In this document: piece after piece, positions 45,569 to 57,215 of the stretch
How the letters are laid out: every line of letters starts with the position of its first letter
Position numbering within the stretch: the first letter of the stretch is position 1
NCBI GenBank assembly: GCA_009192285.1
Contig: WBVU01000008.1
Location: forward strand, 2,366,370 to 2,430,369
Length of the DNA: 64,000 nt
Reading direction: 5' to 3'
DNA from: Morchella semilibera
Taxonomy: Eukaryota > Ascomycota > Pezizomycetes > Pezizales > Morchellaceae
The notes under the pieces: model-generated
Databases searched by the model: none
Told to the model about the DNA's origin: nothing
Seen by the model: the letters and a program-made list of their open reading frames with translations, nothing else
Position numbers and translations under genes: made by a program

Positions 45569-48500
45569 CTACAGATCCCTCCTCGCGACCCTCTTCCTCG
45601 GACTCGTCCTGACCCCCGCCGTCCCTCTTCCGCCCCCTCCCCCCCCCTCCTCCTCCTCCCTCTCCGCCATACTCTTCCTCTTCCTCCCCCCGCCACCAGC
45701 ACCCCTCCCCTCCTCGGCCGCCGCCGGCAGTAGTCTATCCTGGAAATCTTTATCCCGCTATATAACAACAACAAAAAGAAGCACACCGCCATATTAGCAA
45801 ACACTATCTCTCTTATATACACAGCACAGCACCATCTACCGCTTCCCATCAAGGGAGGAGAAGAAGGAAATCAAAGAACTCACATTCCGCAGCGACCTCC
45901 TCCTCTTCACGCCTCCGCCTCCGCCTCCGCCTTCCCGCCCCTCCTCCTCCGCCTCCTCGTCCTTCTTCTCCCCCTTCTCCTCCCGGCTGCGTGTGAGCGC
46001 AACAGCAGCCTGCGGCACCTCTTCGTAGTGGGTCGTCTCGGCAGGGGCGGTGTTCCCCCCCGCCGCGTCGACCGCCGCCGCGCGACACCCACAAACGTGT
46101 CCTCAAGCAGCGTGCTATCGCCTGTCGCGCCGTCGTCGGCCTTCTCGCCCCGTGTCCGCCCACGGAGGGTTCGTGGCTGTGTAGGTTCCGGCTGAGGCTG
46201 TGGCGCCTCGGACTCGTCACGGATGGCCCTGGTCAGTAGCATATCGAGGTCCTCGGCCTCAGTCTCGGGCTCGGGTTCGGGTTCGGGCGCTTTCCTGCCA
46301 CCCCTTGTCGGCCGGCGTCGCAGCTTCAGTTTTGGCGGGGTAATGTCCTCGTCGGCCATGATTGACTCAAGGGCTGAGATCTCCGTTGTCTCGCCGACCA
46401 TCCTGACCTCGTCGTCGGCGGCGTGCCGGGTGGGCTTGCGTCTGCGGCTGCGGCTCTGGTGGAGGTCGGTCGAAGTCTGGGGTTCCTCGGGGCCGGCGGC
46501 GGCGGCGGCGGCGAGGTTAGCGTTGCGCGTTCGGCGGGTGGTGGCTGTGGTGCTCTTCTTGAGCTCGAGGACGCGGGCAGGGGTGGCTTGGAGCTCTTCC
46601 TGTACTAATTGCTGGGCGCTGGCATCGATCTCGGGGGTGGAGCGCGTGTGCCTTTTCCTGGGGCTCTTTCGAGACGGCGTCCTGGAGGGTGCTGAGGTCT
46701 TTGACAGTACCGGTGCCACCGCCAACGCCGGTATTTTTGCTTTAGCCGGTGTCTTTGAGACGGCGGGGACTGGGGGAACGGGCGGGATGTCCTCCTCGGG
46801 GGCAGCAACACCCCTTCGCGACCGCCTTCGTCCCTCGGCCACTTCCTCTGGCTCGTCAAGGGCAGTGAGCGTAGACCCTCTCCTCCTAGTGTTGGGCTTT
46901 GGGGCCATGGAGGGGGACTTTGTGGCAATCTCCCGGTCCTCGAAGAGCTGGCGGAAGGGCGTGTCCTTTGCGCTTGAGGACTTGCGCTTGCCGGCTGGGG
47001 TTTGCTGGGGTTCGGGGGTGAGTGTGGGAGGAGTGGGCGTGGAGCGAGATTTACGTTTGGATTCCCTCCCCGTGGGCTTTGCGGCGGGAGATTGGACGAC
47101 GACTACTTCTTGGGTGGCCTCCTCAAGGAGCTCGTCTGTTTGTGGGGCGGACTGCTCGCTCTCGAGATCCTCTTGTTGGTCTTCTGCTTGGTCGACTTCA
47201 TGCTGCTCGTGGGACAATTGTTCCTCTTGCTCGACTTCTTCAACTGCGGGCTCGGATTCTTGCTCTGCTTCCTGTTCTGCTTCCTCGCTATGTTCTTCGT
47301 CCATTTCTTTCTCGGCCTCGACCTGGGCTTCTTCCTCCGGAGCTTGCCCTTCCTCCTCCCTTGCTTCCTCGACGACGGACTCCAATGGCTGCTCCTCCTG
47401 CTCCTCCTCGTCTTCCTCGTCTTCCTCCTGCACCATTGACAGCACAGCCCTCAGGCCTTCATTCATCTCTTCCTCCTCTTCCTCCTCTTCTTCGGCCACG
47501 CCCCTTTCCTTAAAGACCTCCATGACCGATCTTCTCGGGCTGACCTTCTTTGGGCTATTCTTGAGTATATCCTCCGATTGCGCCAACGCCTTCTCCCTTT
47601 GCTCTCCGCCAACACCATGCGTGAAGCCGCGACTCAGCGTCCTGTTCCACTCATCGACCAGATCAATCGCCTTCTTCCATTCCGTTTCCAGCATCTCGTT
47701 CTTCGCCGTGAGCCTTGTAATCTCCTGTTCTTTCTCCGCCAGGGCCTCGAGTGGCACATAGTTGGGCTGATTGATAACCTCCTTCAAGCTAAACAGCACC
47801 TGATCCAGCTCCGTTGTGAACTTGTCAAAGTCCGCCGGCAACGCTACGACCGGTCTCTCCTCATCTCCCTCCCCGTCCTGGTCAAAGTGGTCATCATCGG
47901 GCAACCCCTGTATCGCCCTCAGGGTGGAGAGCGTCGTCCGCACCAGCGCGATGAGATTATCGTTCTCGTCCGCCAGATTCTGACTCAGGGTTGTGAGGAA
48001 GTCCGCTGTCTCCTGCACCACGCTTGCGGCCGCCTCCGCTTCCGCCGTCTCCCCGCCTTCCTCCCTTGTAGAGGCGGCGGAGGGGGGGGCACCGAGGTTA
48101 GAGGGATTGATGATTGTGCAGTTTGCCGTCGGGGCACGTTGACCGCGCGGCCGCGTGTCGGAGAGACGCTCCTTGAGTTTTGTGATCTGGATATCGCGCT
48201 TGCGGACGTCGTTTGCGCAGTGTGTGCGCACCTGGCCGAGCGCTGTCCTGGTGCGTGTTGCTTCGTCACGGAGCGCCCGCTGCTGGGCCTCGGAGGTGCG
48301 GAGCGTATGGTCGAAGGAGCGGGCTGCGGACTCGAGGAGCCCGTTTCGGCGGGCGAGGTCTGCGTTTTTTGCTTTGAGGGATTCCTGCACACATTACCCG
48401 ACCCCCTGTTAGTTTCCGTCCCTACCCAATTCCACCCACCACCCTCCCTTACCCCCCCCCCCCCAAGAAACCAGAAAAAACAGGGCAGAAAAAAAGAAAC

Positions 48501-48747
48501 CCACAATAGTATCCGCCATCCTCGCCTCCCCCGCCCTCAATGCTCTCAAAGTTTCTGCCAGACTCTCGCGCTCCTGCTCTTCCACATCCCGACGTGCAAC
48601 TAGCTCATGCACCACATTGATAATCCTCGCCGCGTCCTCCTCCGCGGGCCTGTGGAACGCGATCGTCTTCCCGCCGCGCAGCAGCCCGCGCGACGCTAGC
48701 TGGTTGTTTATGAGCTTCGATGCCTGTTTGAGGTCTCGGGGATCCAT
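45569..48747 (-). CDS. TINA/Msd1/SSX2IP-family coiled-coil protein, one apparent frameshift
   Basis: Exons 48747-48505, 48384-45884 and 45757-45569 (minus) would give about 977 residues if one base is missing from the C run at 46055-46061. The N-terminal 160 residues are the ADIP domain: ASKLINNQLASRGLLRGG, IINVVHELVARRD, and coiled coil ending RTHCANDVRKRDIQITKLKERL. Fungal members (Aspergillus TINA, fission yeast Msd1) sit at spindle pole bodies and anchor or organise microtubule minus ends. The middle is very acidic (about residues 370-490); the C-terminal half is Ser/Pro/Arg-rich with candidate kinase sites. Without the extra base the frame ends at 45907 with a low-quality Arg/Ala tail. 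With it, the frame meets a GTGAGT donor and a final exon ending SPRKRVARRDL. Confidence 0.75.
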
Positions 48748-50070
48748 CTCGAGCTCTCTTTGGTGTGGGTGGGGGGGGGGGAGAGGGGGAGGGTGGGGTG
48801 GGGGTGAAGTAGAGCAAGATTGATGATGGATGGACCGATGGGTGAGATTTGATGTGGTGAAGTAAGTAATTGATGGCCAAAAAACAAATACAGGGGTTAC
48901 TGGGACGGATCGTGTTGCTGTGGTGATGAGGCGTGGGGGAGGCGGTTAGTAAGCACTAAGTACACGCGAGTGATGGAATGTGAATGTGAATGTGTTTGCG
49001 GGTTGGAATGGGAATGTTTACAGCTAGAACTTGTGAATTCGTTGCAGGGAAAGAGATGAGCTTTACTCGTTGTCCGCCATTGCTAATTGATAAGTTGATA
49101 GCACACGTCTTTGTTCGTTTCGTGGTGTGGTGCAGTGATTATGAGCTGAGTTGGTTTCCCAGGGACTCAACTACAGACATACAGACAGCACCCTTAGCAC
49201 TTAAATGTAGTTAGAGTTATCTATCTTGCCCTTACCCCTTACCCGCAACCCTAAAAAACCCCTCCCCAAACTACATACTCTACACGAAACGAGTCCAGTG
49301 TTTCGAATAGACGATTAATCATCGCCGTTTTAATCACAAAATATCACTCGCCAATATGATCCCTCCCCCCTGCGTATACATGGGTCCCTCCTCCCACTCA
49401 TATATAACTAGACTAGAGATTTCCCCATAAACCTGGTCTTTTCGCTAGGCACAGTGTGGACAAGTGAATGTATCAAAGTATAGAGCACTGAAGTTCGCTG
49501 TACAAGTGTTGAAGCATCCCAGTCGCAGTAGCGAGCAAGACTACATGTAATTACAGTCCTGAATTATGTACATACATGTACTTACATGTGTATACACAAT
49601 ACAACGCTATCATTATATGTCGGTAACTCCCTCCACGCCTACGATAACCCCAGCACACTCACTGGTGTAGGCGACCACCACCCCCCAGTCACGCAACTCT
49701 AACGCTTTAGCACACACAGAACTTGACGGCATGACATCACTGAGACCGATCCTCTATAGTATAAAAAGTACAAACATATCAAGTAACTCTATAAAACACT
49801 AGCTGAAATCTCAGTCAAACTACCGACTCCACTCCCCGTTCTCCTCCGCAAGCAAGCCCAGCAGTCTGGGCACAACTCAGGCCAGAAGAGTCTTCACAAT
49901 TACCATCACCACACTTAGATATAGTCACAATAAACACCAACACAGCCATCTTTTTTTTTTGCAAGGTTTATTAGGTATTATATTATTAAACTACTCTATC
50001 CCAACGTCCATCCTCCAACGTCCACCCTACACCATCCACCCATCACATCACATCACATCGCGTGCCGACT
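48748..50070. other. intergenic region
   Basis: No gene is seen. TACATGTA at about 49543 and 49573, the latter followed 10 bp later by a one-mismatch copy. Confidence 0.5.
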
Positions 50071-50726
50071 TTAAGCTGATCCCTTTCCGGCGGTGTTGAC
50101 GGCAGGAGGATTGCCAGCATTGACGTCTGAAACCGCTGGTTCCGGGGTTGGAGGGAGAACGACCTTAGGGGGGGCAGCTTTGCTGGTGTCGGCCTTAGGC
50201 GCATCCTTGGGAGGCTCGATAGTGGTAGGGAGGCCAGAGACGGCCTCATCTCTGGCTTCAATAGCCCCGGTATCCACAGTGGGGGCCTGGCACTCGGTCT
50301 CGAAGAAGACTTCGATTTCATCGGGCCCCTGGTGTGGCTTGTTGTAGAGAGCCCTAAACAGAAGTTGTCAGTAGAGATAACTATTGTAACTCTTCTAAGT
50401 CTGGATAACATACAAGCAATCATTGCAGGCTTTGCTGAGTTTCTTCTCGGCCTCGCTGAACTCCTCAGAATGGTGCCCGAGGTATTTGATACATTCGTCG
50501 AACTAATTGGCTGTCAGCCTACTGTCTATTTTTGTCGAATGGATTTTAATATACTCACATTGAGACCCTCAGTAGGAGCCGGGGTAGTGACCTCGGGGGT
50601 AGAGGCATCGCCGGGAGTAGCGAGAGCTTCGAAAGCAGCAGCGTGATCAGCGGGTGGATCAATAGGAGCGGCGCTGACCATGGCCAAGGCGGCGGCGGCG
50701 GAAAGAATGATGTTCTTGATCTGCAT
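50071..50726 (-). CDS. small secreted cysteine protein 2
   Basis: Exons 50726-50559, 50502-50414 and 50353-50071 (minus) give 179 residues. A signal peptide (MQIKNIILSAAAALAMVSAA) is followed by a 35-residue Pro/Thr/Ala-rich prosegment still in exon 1. Exon 2 starts FDEC and ends CNDC, and exon 3 starts LALYNK, the same plan as the genes at 39969, 52170 and 54144. The mature protein has four Cys. The last 85 residues form a Pro/Ala/Lys/Thr-rich tail without Cys, which the other members lack. GGATAAATACC lies at about 50859-50869, 134 bp before the ATG. Function unknown; extracellular location is likely. Confidence 0.8.
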
Positions 50727-52169
50727 TTTGAAAGAGTGTTTGTTTGGAATAAAACTGCTTTAAAAGAGAGTGGTTGATCTGGTACTTTGCTTCTGAAGAC
50801 TGAAGAGACTGAAGGAAGTTGATGAAGATGAGAGATGTTAGTTGCGGGAGAAGGTGCTGGTATTTATCCACAGAATTCTCCCTACCATCTCGCCCCCTAT
50901 GAAGCCGATCTCATCCCATTTCCAACAGCAGTGTGTTTGTACGAGTAATTCCCGGTTCGGAAATCAACGCCTGAATCATAACCCGCCCCGGCGGTCATTG
51001 CCGACTGCTACGTACTCTACCCACAAACGTTTACGACTTCCAGTAGTGTAGAAGATACGATGTTCCAGGTCCGAGTAGCCCTAACTATCTCCCCCTATCC
51101 CCCAAAACCAACTCTTCCTACGAAGCTTGACCCTGGTATGATCTGAGCTCCATCTTGCCGAAATTCTTTTCGTATCGAGCACCGAGTCCCGCAATAAACT
51201 CTATTTCGTTCAGGCTTGGCCCGTACCCTTCTGGTTGAAACCCTCTTGTCGTCGCCATCCTTTAGCAATAGGGGAGGGGGCGTTTACCACAGGTGGGGGG
51301 TAAAGTTCTGAGTAACGAGTGAATGTCTTGCCTCGCGATCATCAGGAACACCACGTTTGGCAAGGCCCAGTGGTCGTTGATGTCTTGATGTCTTGACAAG
51401 CTCAGACATGCATATCCGGTATGTCCCAGACCGGCTAGTGCCATGCGGATCTACAACACAAAGTGCTAGCGTTGATCGACTAACCTCTCATCTCCGACCC
51501 GTGCCAAAAAGGAACTTGGTTTGTTCTAGACGATGCTTATCCCTTCGGTTTTCAACCCCAGGTTTTGTTTTTCTTTTGACTATCGATAGAAATGGTATGC
51601 GTAAGAGAGAAGCTTTCTTGCTTTTCCTGTTTATCCCAGCAGAACAGGAACGGTGACTAAGGGGTTTCTCATGCTGTGTAGTTTGTAACTTGTATTTGAT
51701 CATGGATGGGAGACCCCGGTGAAAGTTGTACGAAACTCTATTGTCGACAGTTTAATTAGCTATTCACAGAATTAATATTTGGCAATTCGAGTTGCGGTAA
51801 GATCCATAGTTACGCCGGTGCGTTTAACTGAAGTGTACTACATATACCTACATGTAGCTACATGTAGCCAGGGGCTGTACTGAATATCGAGTGAGATTCT
51901 ATGCAACTCCGTACAGCTTGGCCTGTATTTCGGGGGTATAACAACCCTTGATTGATTCGTCTGAATTGCCACATAGTAGTAAAGTAACTCCAAGTGTAAG
52001 TAAGCGTATCCCCCGGCACTCCCTCGCTATAAGATGCAGTTCCTAAGAAAACCCACATTAAAAGCCCCAAAAGTCATTTTTTTCGGGAACTTTAGGTCCG
52101 CTCTGCAGATCTGGAGGATTCGTGACCTACCAAAATCCTTTACTATATAATCTAATCGTTTTCCTGATA
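50727..52169. other. intergenic region
   Basis: No gene is supported. It holds the promoter of small secreted protein 2 and a TACATGTA doublet at 51849-51866 with 10-bp spacing. Confidence 0.5.
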
Positions 52170-52914
52170 TTATCTGCATGGGTGGGGTAGTTGAAAGACC
52201 AAGTGAAGATGGAGAGGTTGTCGAAGGCGAGTCTTCACGCTGAAAACCCTTAATATCACAGCGTAGTAAACAGTTCCTAAATGGCTGTACCAGGTGCCAT
52301 CCGTTCTATGTATGCACCCTAATTCTTGAGGGATTCCATGGTATTCTGTTCGACCCAAAATTATTACTATTACAGAAAATAAAATATTTAGTCTTATCCA
52401 AGGACTGGCGTCACGCTTCACACCCAGCAAACAGCTTTCGGTAGCATCCTTTCGCACTCTCTGGTACACTCGTAATCCTTCCATGCCTCCCAACCTCGCT
52501 CCCAGGCATATCGCCCTCGCGATGGCAGTATTCCATAAAGCCCTGGTTGCTTCACGATCACGCATGTTAGTATTCCCAGCGCCTATTAAAACAGAAAAAC
52601 GACCAATTCCAAGACTTACAAGCAACTCTGGCATTTAGCCAACAAATCTCCTTCCGCCCAACTTGCTCGTGCGATATCCGTCAGTCTCTGCTGCAAGGCG
52701 ATGCAGGAATCAAACTGTTTGCTCGCAATTAACGGATTAGCGCCACTTGACCACCCTAGAGAGATCTACTCCTAGAGGAGTGGATAGTTACATCAAGGGT
52801 GATCAGGGGCCTAGAAAACGTGGTGACCGGTTCCGCGTTAGCACCCGCGACAGGGACAGCATTGGTGCCGGCAATGACCATGGCAAAAGCGACAACAGTG
52901 TATGTGATCTGCAT
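52170..52914 (-). CDS. small secreted cysteine protein 3 (diverged, C-terminus uncertain)
   Basis: Exons 52914-52792, 52714-52620 and 52542-52170 (minus) give 196 residues. Exon 1 is a signal peptide (MQITYTVVAFAMVIAGTNA) plus a short prosegment ending at a GTAACT donor. Exon 2 starts FDSC and ends CQSC; the second intron contains a perfect TACTAAC branch site 18 bases before its acceptor; exon 3 starts LALWNT. This is the same plan as its three relatives. The exon-3 reading after about residue 125 is hydrophobic and unlike a secreted protein. The true stop may have been lost, or another intron may exist. The gene could be a decaying member. Confidence 0.6.
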
Positions 52915-54143
52915 TTTCGTTCTTTTAGAGGAAGCTGTCTGGTCGTTATGCTTGTGGAGCGAGGGTAAAAAAAAAAAAAATCTCGACAACGACGTCTGTA
53001 ACCGCGCGCTGGCACACACCCACACACACCCTCGCGCACGTATTGGCCCTGTGTGTCCATTTAAGTAATTTTCTGTGCGAATCGATAAGACGCACGATAA
53101 CCTCAATAGGGGGGTATTTTATCGGTCATGTGGGGGGAGAAAGGGGACGCCATATTGTGGAGATTATGTCTTGGCTCGGCCGAGGTCCTCAGGAGGTGGG
53201 GGAGCTCGTGACTTGTCCATTCTACATACCCAGCCTGCTGTGGTTCCCAGTGCATTACGTACAATTGTTAAGTGTAAGTTTTTTTGATGAATTTAGGATG
53301 TATTTATTGGCCGCCTGTATAGGGGGTGAAAAGCCAAATCATGAAGAATCACTCTGCGCTTTGAGCGGCTGTTTGAGTGTCTTGCTTTACCGGCGGAGCA
53401 GTGCGCTTATGTATCTACAGTGGCCATTGACTAAATACATGTATGTACTACATGTATGTACTTACTGTTACACATTGTACGTAACTTGACATCTTATCTC
53501 TCCCACAAACCCAACCCTCACAAACCACCACAACCTGCATATACATTCTATCCTACACCGAGTACCAACGCGAATAAAGAGCCCACTCTCATTAATATCA
53601 CATGCTATCAACGCCGTATAGGAATTTAATAACAGGAATTTAACGGCGTGGGCCCGTGGATCAAGCACCCCCCCGCTCTAGTTCCGCGCAACATACACCT
53701 CAGTTTCACCTTGCGTGGTGAGGTTCATCTCAGAATACATATGGAGTACATACATAGGTAAGTACATTGTATTCACCCCGATAAAATGGCTATTGGATGA
53801 CGTTAATCAGGCAATTGTCTCTTCTGTATGCAATTCCATCCTGTCTCGTTGAGATCTCGGCTGGCTACATACCGCGGATACGTGGGTGTTACATGTAAGT
53901 AATGAATTTCCCCTCTTATCTGGCTATACCCAAATCTAGTATAGTTTTGACCCATTATGTAAGGGATGCTCACTGACATGTAGGAATTACCGCCGTCCAA
54001 ATCACTCTCGGTCACTCGAAAATTCTTATAGCGTGTTAAAAAAAATTGTACGCTTTATACAGCGCGCACATGATTATAATATACATGTAATTATTAAACA
54101 TTAAACCTCCTCGCCCCGTATATCGTATATATCGTTTAAGAAA
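52915..54143. other. intergenic region
   Basis: No gene is supported. Four TACATGTA copies (about 53435, 53450, 53890, 54082). Confidence 0.5.
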
Positions 54144-54775
54144 TTAAGCAGTGGTACCTTCCGCAGTCGACATATCGGTTATGTGACCTGCCTTATCTTC
54201 AACAGGGGCAGGGACTGGCTCCCATGTAAACGCCTCATTCGGCTTACATTCCTTGAAGCTCTTCTCCACACACTCCTTATCCGTGGCACTCATCTCCTTC
54301 ATAGAGAAAGCTGTATCCGAGCAGCCCTGATATGCTATGGCACTATAACGTTGTTAGTAGTGGAATCACGAGGGACCAAGAGATTGTGATATGGAACTTA
54401 CAGGCAGTGGTCGCAATCAGAGACAGCTTGAGAAACGGAGGCTGGAATTTCCCTGTAGTTCCAGTGGCCTTCCCTCATTGACTTGTATCCATAAGTGAAG
54501 TCATAGCAGTCAAATTTCTGAAGACATGTCTCGGCCTATTGGGACCGTTAGCTCCTTTGTTCTGGTATTTTCACTTAGGAATGGAAACTTACAGAGAAGA
54601 CCTCGGGCGCGACATAGTTGGTAGTGCTCAGGATCTCATCGCACTTAGTCAGGTCGGTGGTAACGGCGCCGCCAAAGGCGTTGGTATCGTGGGAAGCCCA
54701 GTCAGGGTGGGTAGGAGCCTGGGCGTTGGTGACGGCGGCGGCGGCGATAGTGAGGAGGAGGGCGGAGATCTGCAT
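54144..54775 (-). CDS. small secreted cysteine-rich protein 4
   Basis: Exons 54775-54593, 54535-54402 and 54342-54144 (minus) give 171 residues. The signal peptide (MQISALLLTIAAAAVTNAQA) precedes a 41-residue segment with one Cys. Exon 2 begins AETC and ends CDHC, and exon 3 begins LAIAYQGC. Eight Cys follow the signal peptide, the most in the family. Introns are phase 0 and phase 2 at the same relative positions as in the other three genes. GGATAAATACC lies at 54908-54918, 133 bp before the ATG, matching the spacing in gene 2. No known domain is recognised. Secretion is inferred from the signal peptide. Confidence 0.8.
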
Positions 54776-57215
54776 CTTGGATATTGTTTGAGGGATTAAA
54801 GAAGTTGGAGCGGTGGTTAAGTTGAGAATGAGGCTTCTTGATTGATATTGTTGAAGATGATGAGGGTGATGATGAGGATGGGGATTAAAACTGAGGGCTA
54901 TAGATGGGGTATTTATCCCTAAAATCTCGAGGAGGACCCTTGAGAATGATCTCCAAGATCTCTAGCTAGATACCCTATCGACACTATCATCCTGGTGTCT
55001 CCATATCTGAAGGTCCACTCTAATTCTAATCCTAACCCTGCGTCACTACTCTGGATCGGTAATCGAAAACCGACTTGGCCTGAAAGCCTCCGGGCAAAGA
55101 TCTACCAAAATAGACTCGCAAGCTCTCGAAACTCTGCGATCATGACGCCTAAGTGATGGCTAAGCTAACCCTGGGTTACTATTCTCTTGGTCAATAGTGG
55201 AAAACTAACTTGACTAGAAAGCCTCCGGACAAACATTTACCAAAACAGAATCGCGACTTATCGAAACCTTGCACCACGACGTCTCAATTATCACGAACGC
55301 TCTGCTCGACTAGCCACTGGCTTTGGCTTTCCTGAACCATATAAGGTTGTTGTCTTAGATCGGGATCGTCAGGGGTAGAAAGGGATTAGCGGTAACAACC
55401 GAGACATCGGGATTGGGGGTGGCTTGACTGGGATTCTCGGATCTGCACTAACCATGGTTTAACTCCTTCTCCACAACACCCTTTCAGGTATTCTTGTTGG
55501 GCAAACTCAGGGGAGAACATCTTACTGGATAGGAGATACCACGAGTACGCGGAGGGATTCTGCCAGTGTGTGCTTGCTTGGGCCCGGGTGAATCCAGCGT
55601 TGCATTCTGGAGTTAAACAAAAGCCGGACCATGATGTCCGGCGATTGGTATGTGCGTTAAAGAAGGTCTACTCTACATGTATTCATTTCCGACCCGTGTG
55701 GTCGTTCGCGGCATAAACCGAAGATAACATCATGATTCACGAAAGCGCCTATGTAGGGGGCTTGTACCCTACGCACGATATTGCGTATCGCCGACTTAGA
55801 AATTGAGACGCAACGTTTATGTGCTTCATTCAACAGAAAAGAGAGCAAACGACTAGCTTAGCTATATATGGATGTTAACTTCCGACTTAAGACGAGCCAA
55901 CCATACAAGAACACAAATTACAGTGACTGGCAATTACTTGGTAGGGCCATGGGCAAGATGACGATGTCGACGAAACAGTTGACCCAGAGGGCTGTCATAA
56001 TAGGAGAATAAAGTGCAAGATCTTGTCTAAAAGGGATAAGGCTTTGGTACTAGTTCCTAGGTCGACAGGATGAGTCTCTTCAACTCGATCAGGTAGAGCA
56101 CTGTGTGTCAAGCAACGACCGCACATCGAGCCGATTCAAGAGTCAACCGGTCTAGATAGCCGAAACGCTGATCCCTATATTATGAGAATCATATTTATAA
56201 CACGGATGAAACCACCGTGACTGACATTGTTGGATGCGAGTGATATGTTGTGTTCGTCACACACTTCACGCACTTCACGCGTGTATTTCTTGGCGTCACG
56301 CATACACAGTAGGCATAACTTACATGTATCTTTAGTATGTATATAAGCACGTATACTAGGTAGGGTTTAATTAGCCTTATGGGGTGCATTCTTGAGAAAG
56401 AAGAGGCATGAGCAAAAGGTTAACACTCTGACGCGTTGTAGGATCGCGGAACTACATGTATATATCGAAATCCTCTCTTTATTAAGGTATTAATTCCAAC
56501 CTTTTACGCATCCTTTGCAATTTGTTCTATCTACCTAGGATACCGGGTGAGCAGTTTTTGGTTGGCGCGGGTGATGCATGAGCTTCATGACCTTTGGAGC
56601 CCTGGTTATTAGAGAAGTGGCTAAATTGAAGGAGAATAGGATGGTATCCCTTGGTCTGGCAATGCAGCTTCAGTCCCACCCATTCCTGACCGTATCTCGG
56701 CTATGAAGTGGTCTAAAACATGCCGCATATCCTGTTGGAGAGTGACTGCGATGTTCCGGATGAGCACAAACTCTTCCTTGATCGCTTCGAGCTCGGCGGT
56801 GTAGAGTTGACGGGCCACCCTATAACACAAGAACTAGATTTGTATTGGGAGATCTATTATTTGATAAGAGAGATAACAGGATCTGTTAATAAAGCCACAT
56901 ATAAAACCAGACGAAGGGATAACCATATGCGAGTGATATTCCATGAGCAGTAGTTGTAACCCATCCTAATAACCAATGGCTACATATAACCACCCCTTGA
57001 TTCGCTCCAACAAAACTCCCTTCAGGATCCCACATTGCTAATCCAAACATCCAATCATTTACCTAGCAGCTTTACCCCACGTCAACAACGTGGCACAAAA
57101 GGGTTAGGGTTTTTCTAATTCCCCCAACGTCGCCCGACTAAACAAACATACCAGTAATCAAAAGAAAAAGACCACCACCCAGCGAAGTACGTCCCCAAAG
57201 TTCTTAGCCAAGCAA
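54776..57215. other. intergenic region, 2.4 kb
   Basis: No gene is supported. A tandem near-duplication lies at 55034-55296. TACATGTA occurs near 55675, 56325 and 56453. Frames at 56621-56953 on both strands look coding-like (LEAIKEEFVLIRNIAVTLQQ on the minus strand) but are short, unrecognised and may be a gene remnant. Confidence 0.45.
55034..55296. repeat. imperfect tandem duplication, about 130 bp
   Basis: The unit around GAAAGCCTCCGGGCAAAGATC at 55034-55165 recurs as GAAAGCCTCCGGACAAACATT at 55168-55296, with similar sequence before and after (ACTACTCTGGATCGGTAAT against TTACTATTCTCTTGGTCAAT). Non-coding. Confidence 0.65.

Noticed and set aside
46223-47761. 512-codon plus-strand frame rich in Ser
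   Set aside because: It is the antisense shadow of the TINA/Msd1 homologue's Asp/Glu- and Ser-rich region. The minus strand carries the recognisable ADIP domain and splice signals.
52690-52760. tRNA-like B-box on the minus strand (AGTTTGATTCC)
   Set aside because: No acceptor-stem pairing could be built, and the sequence is better explained as exon 2 of a secreted-protein gene.
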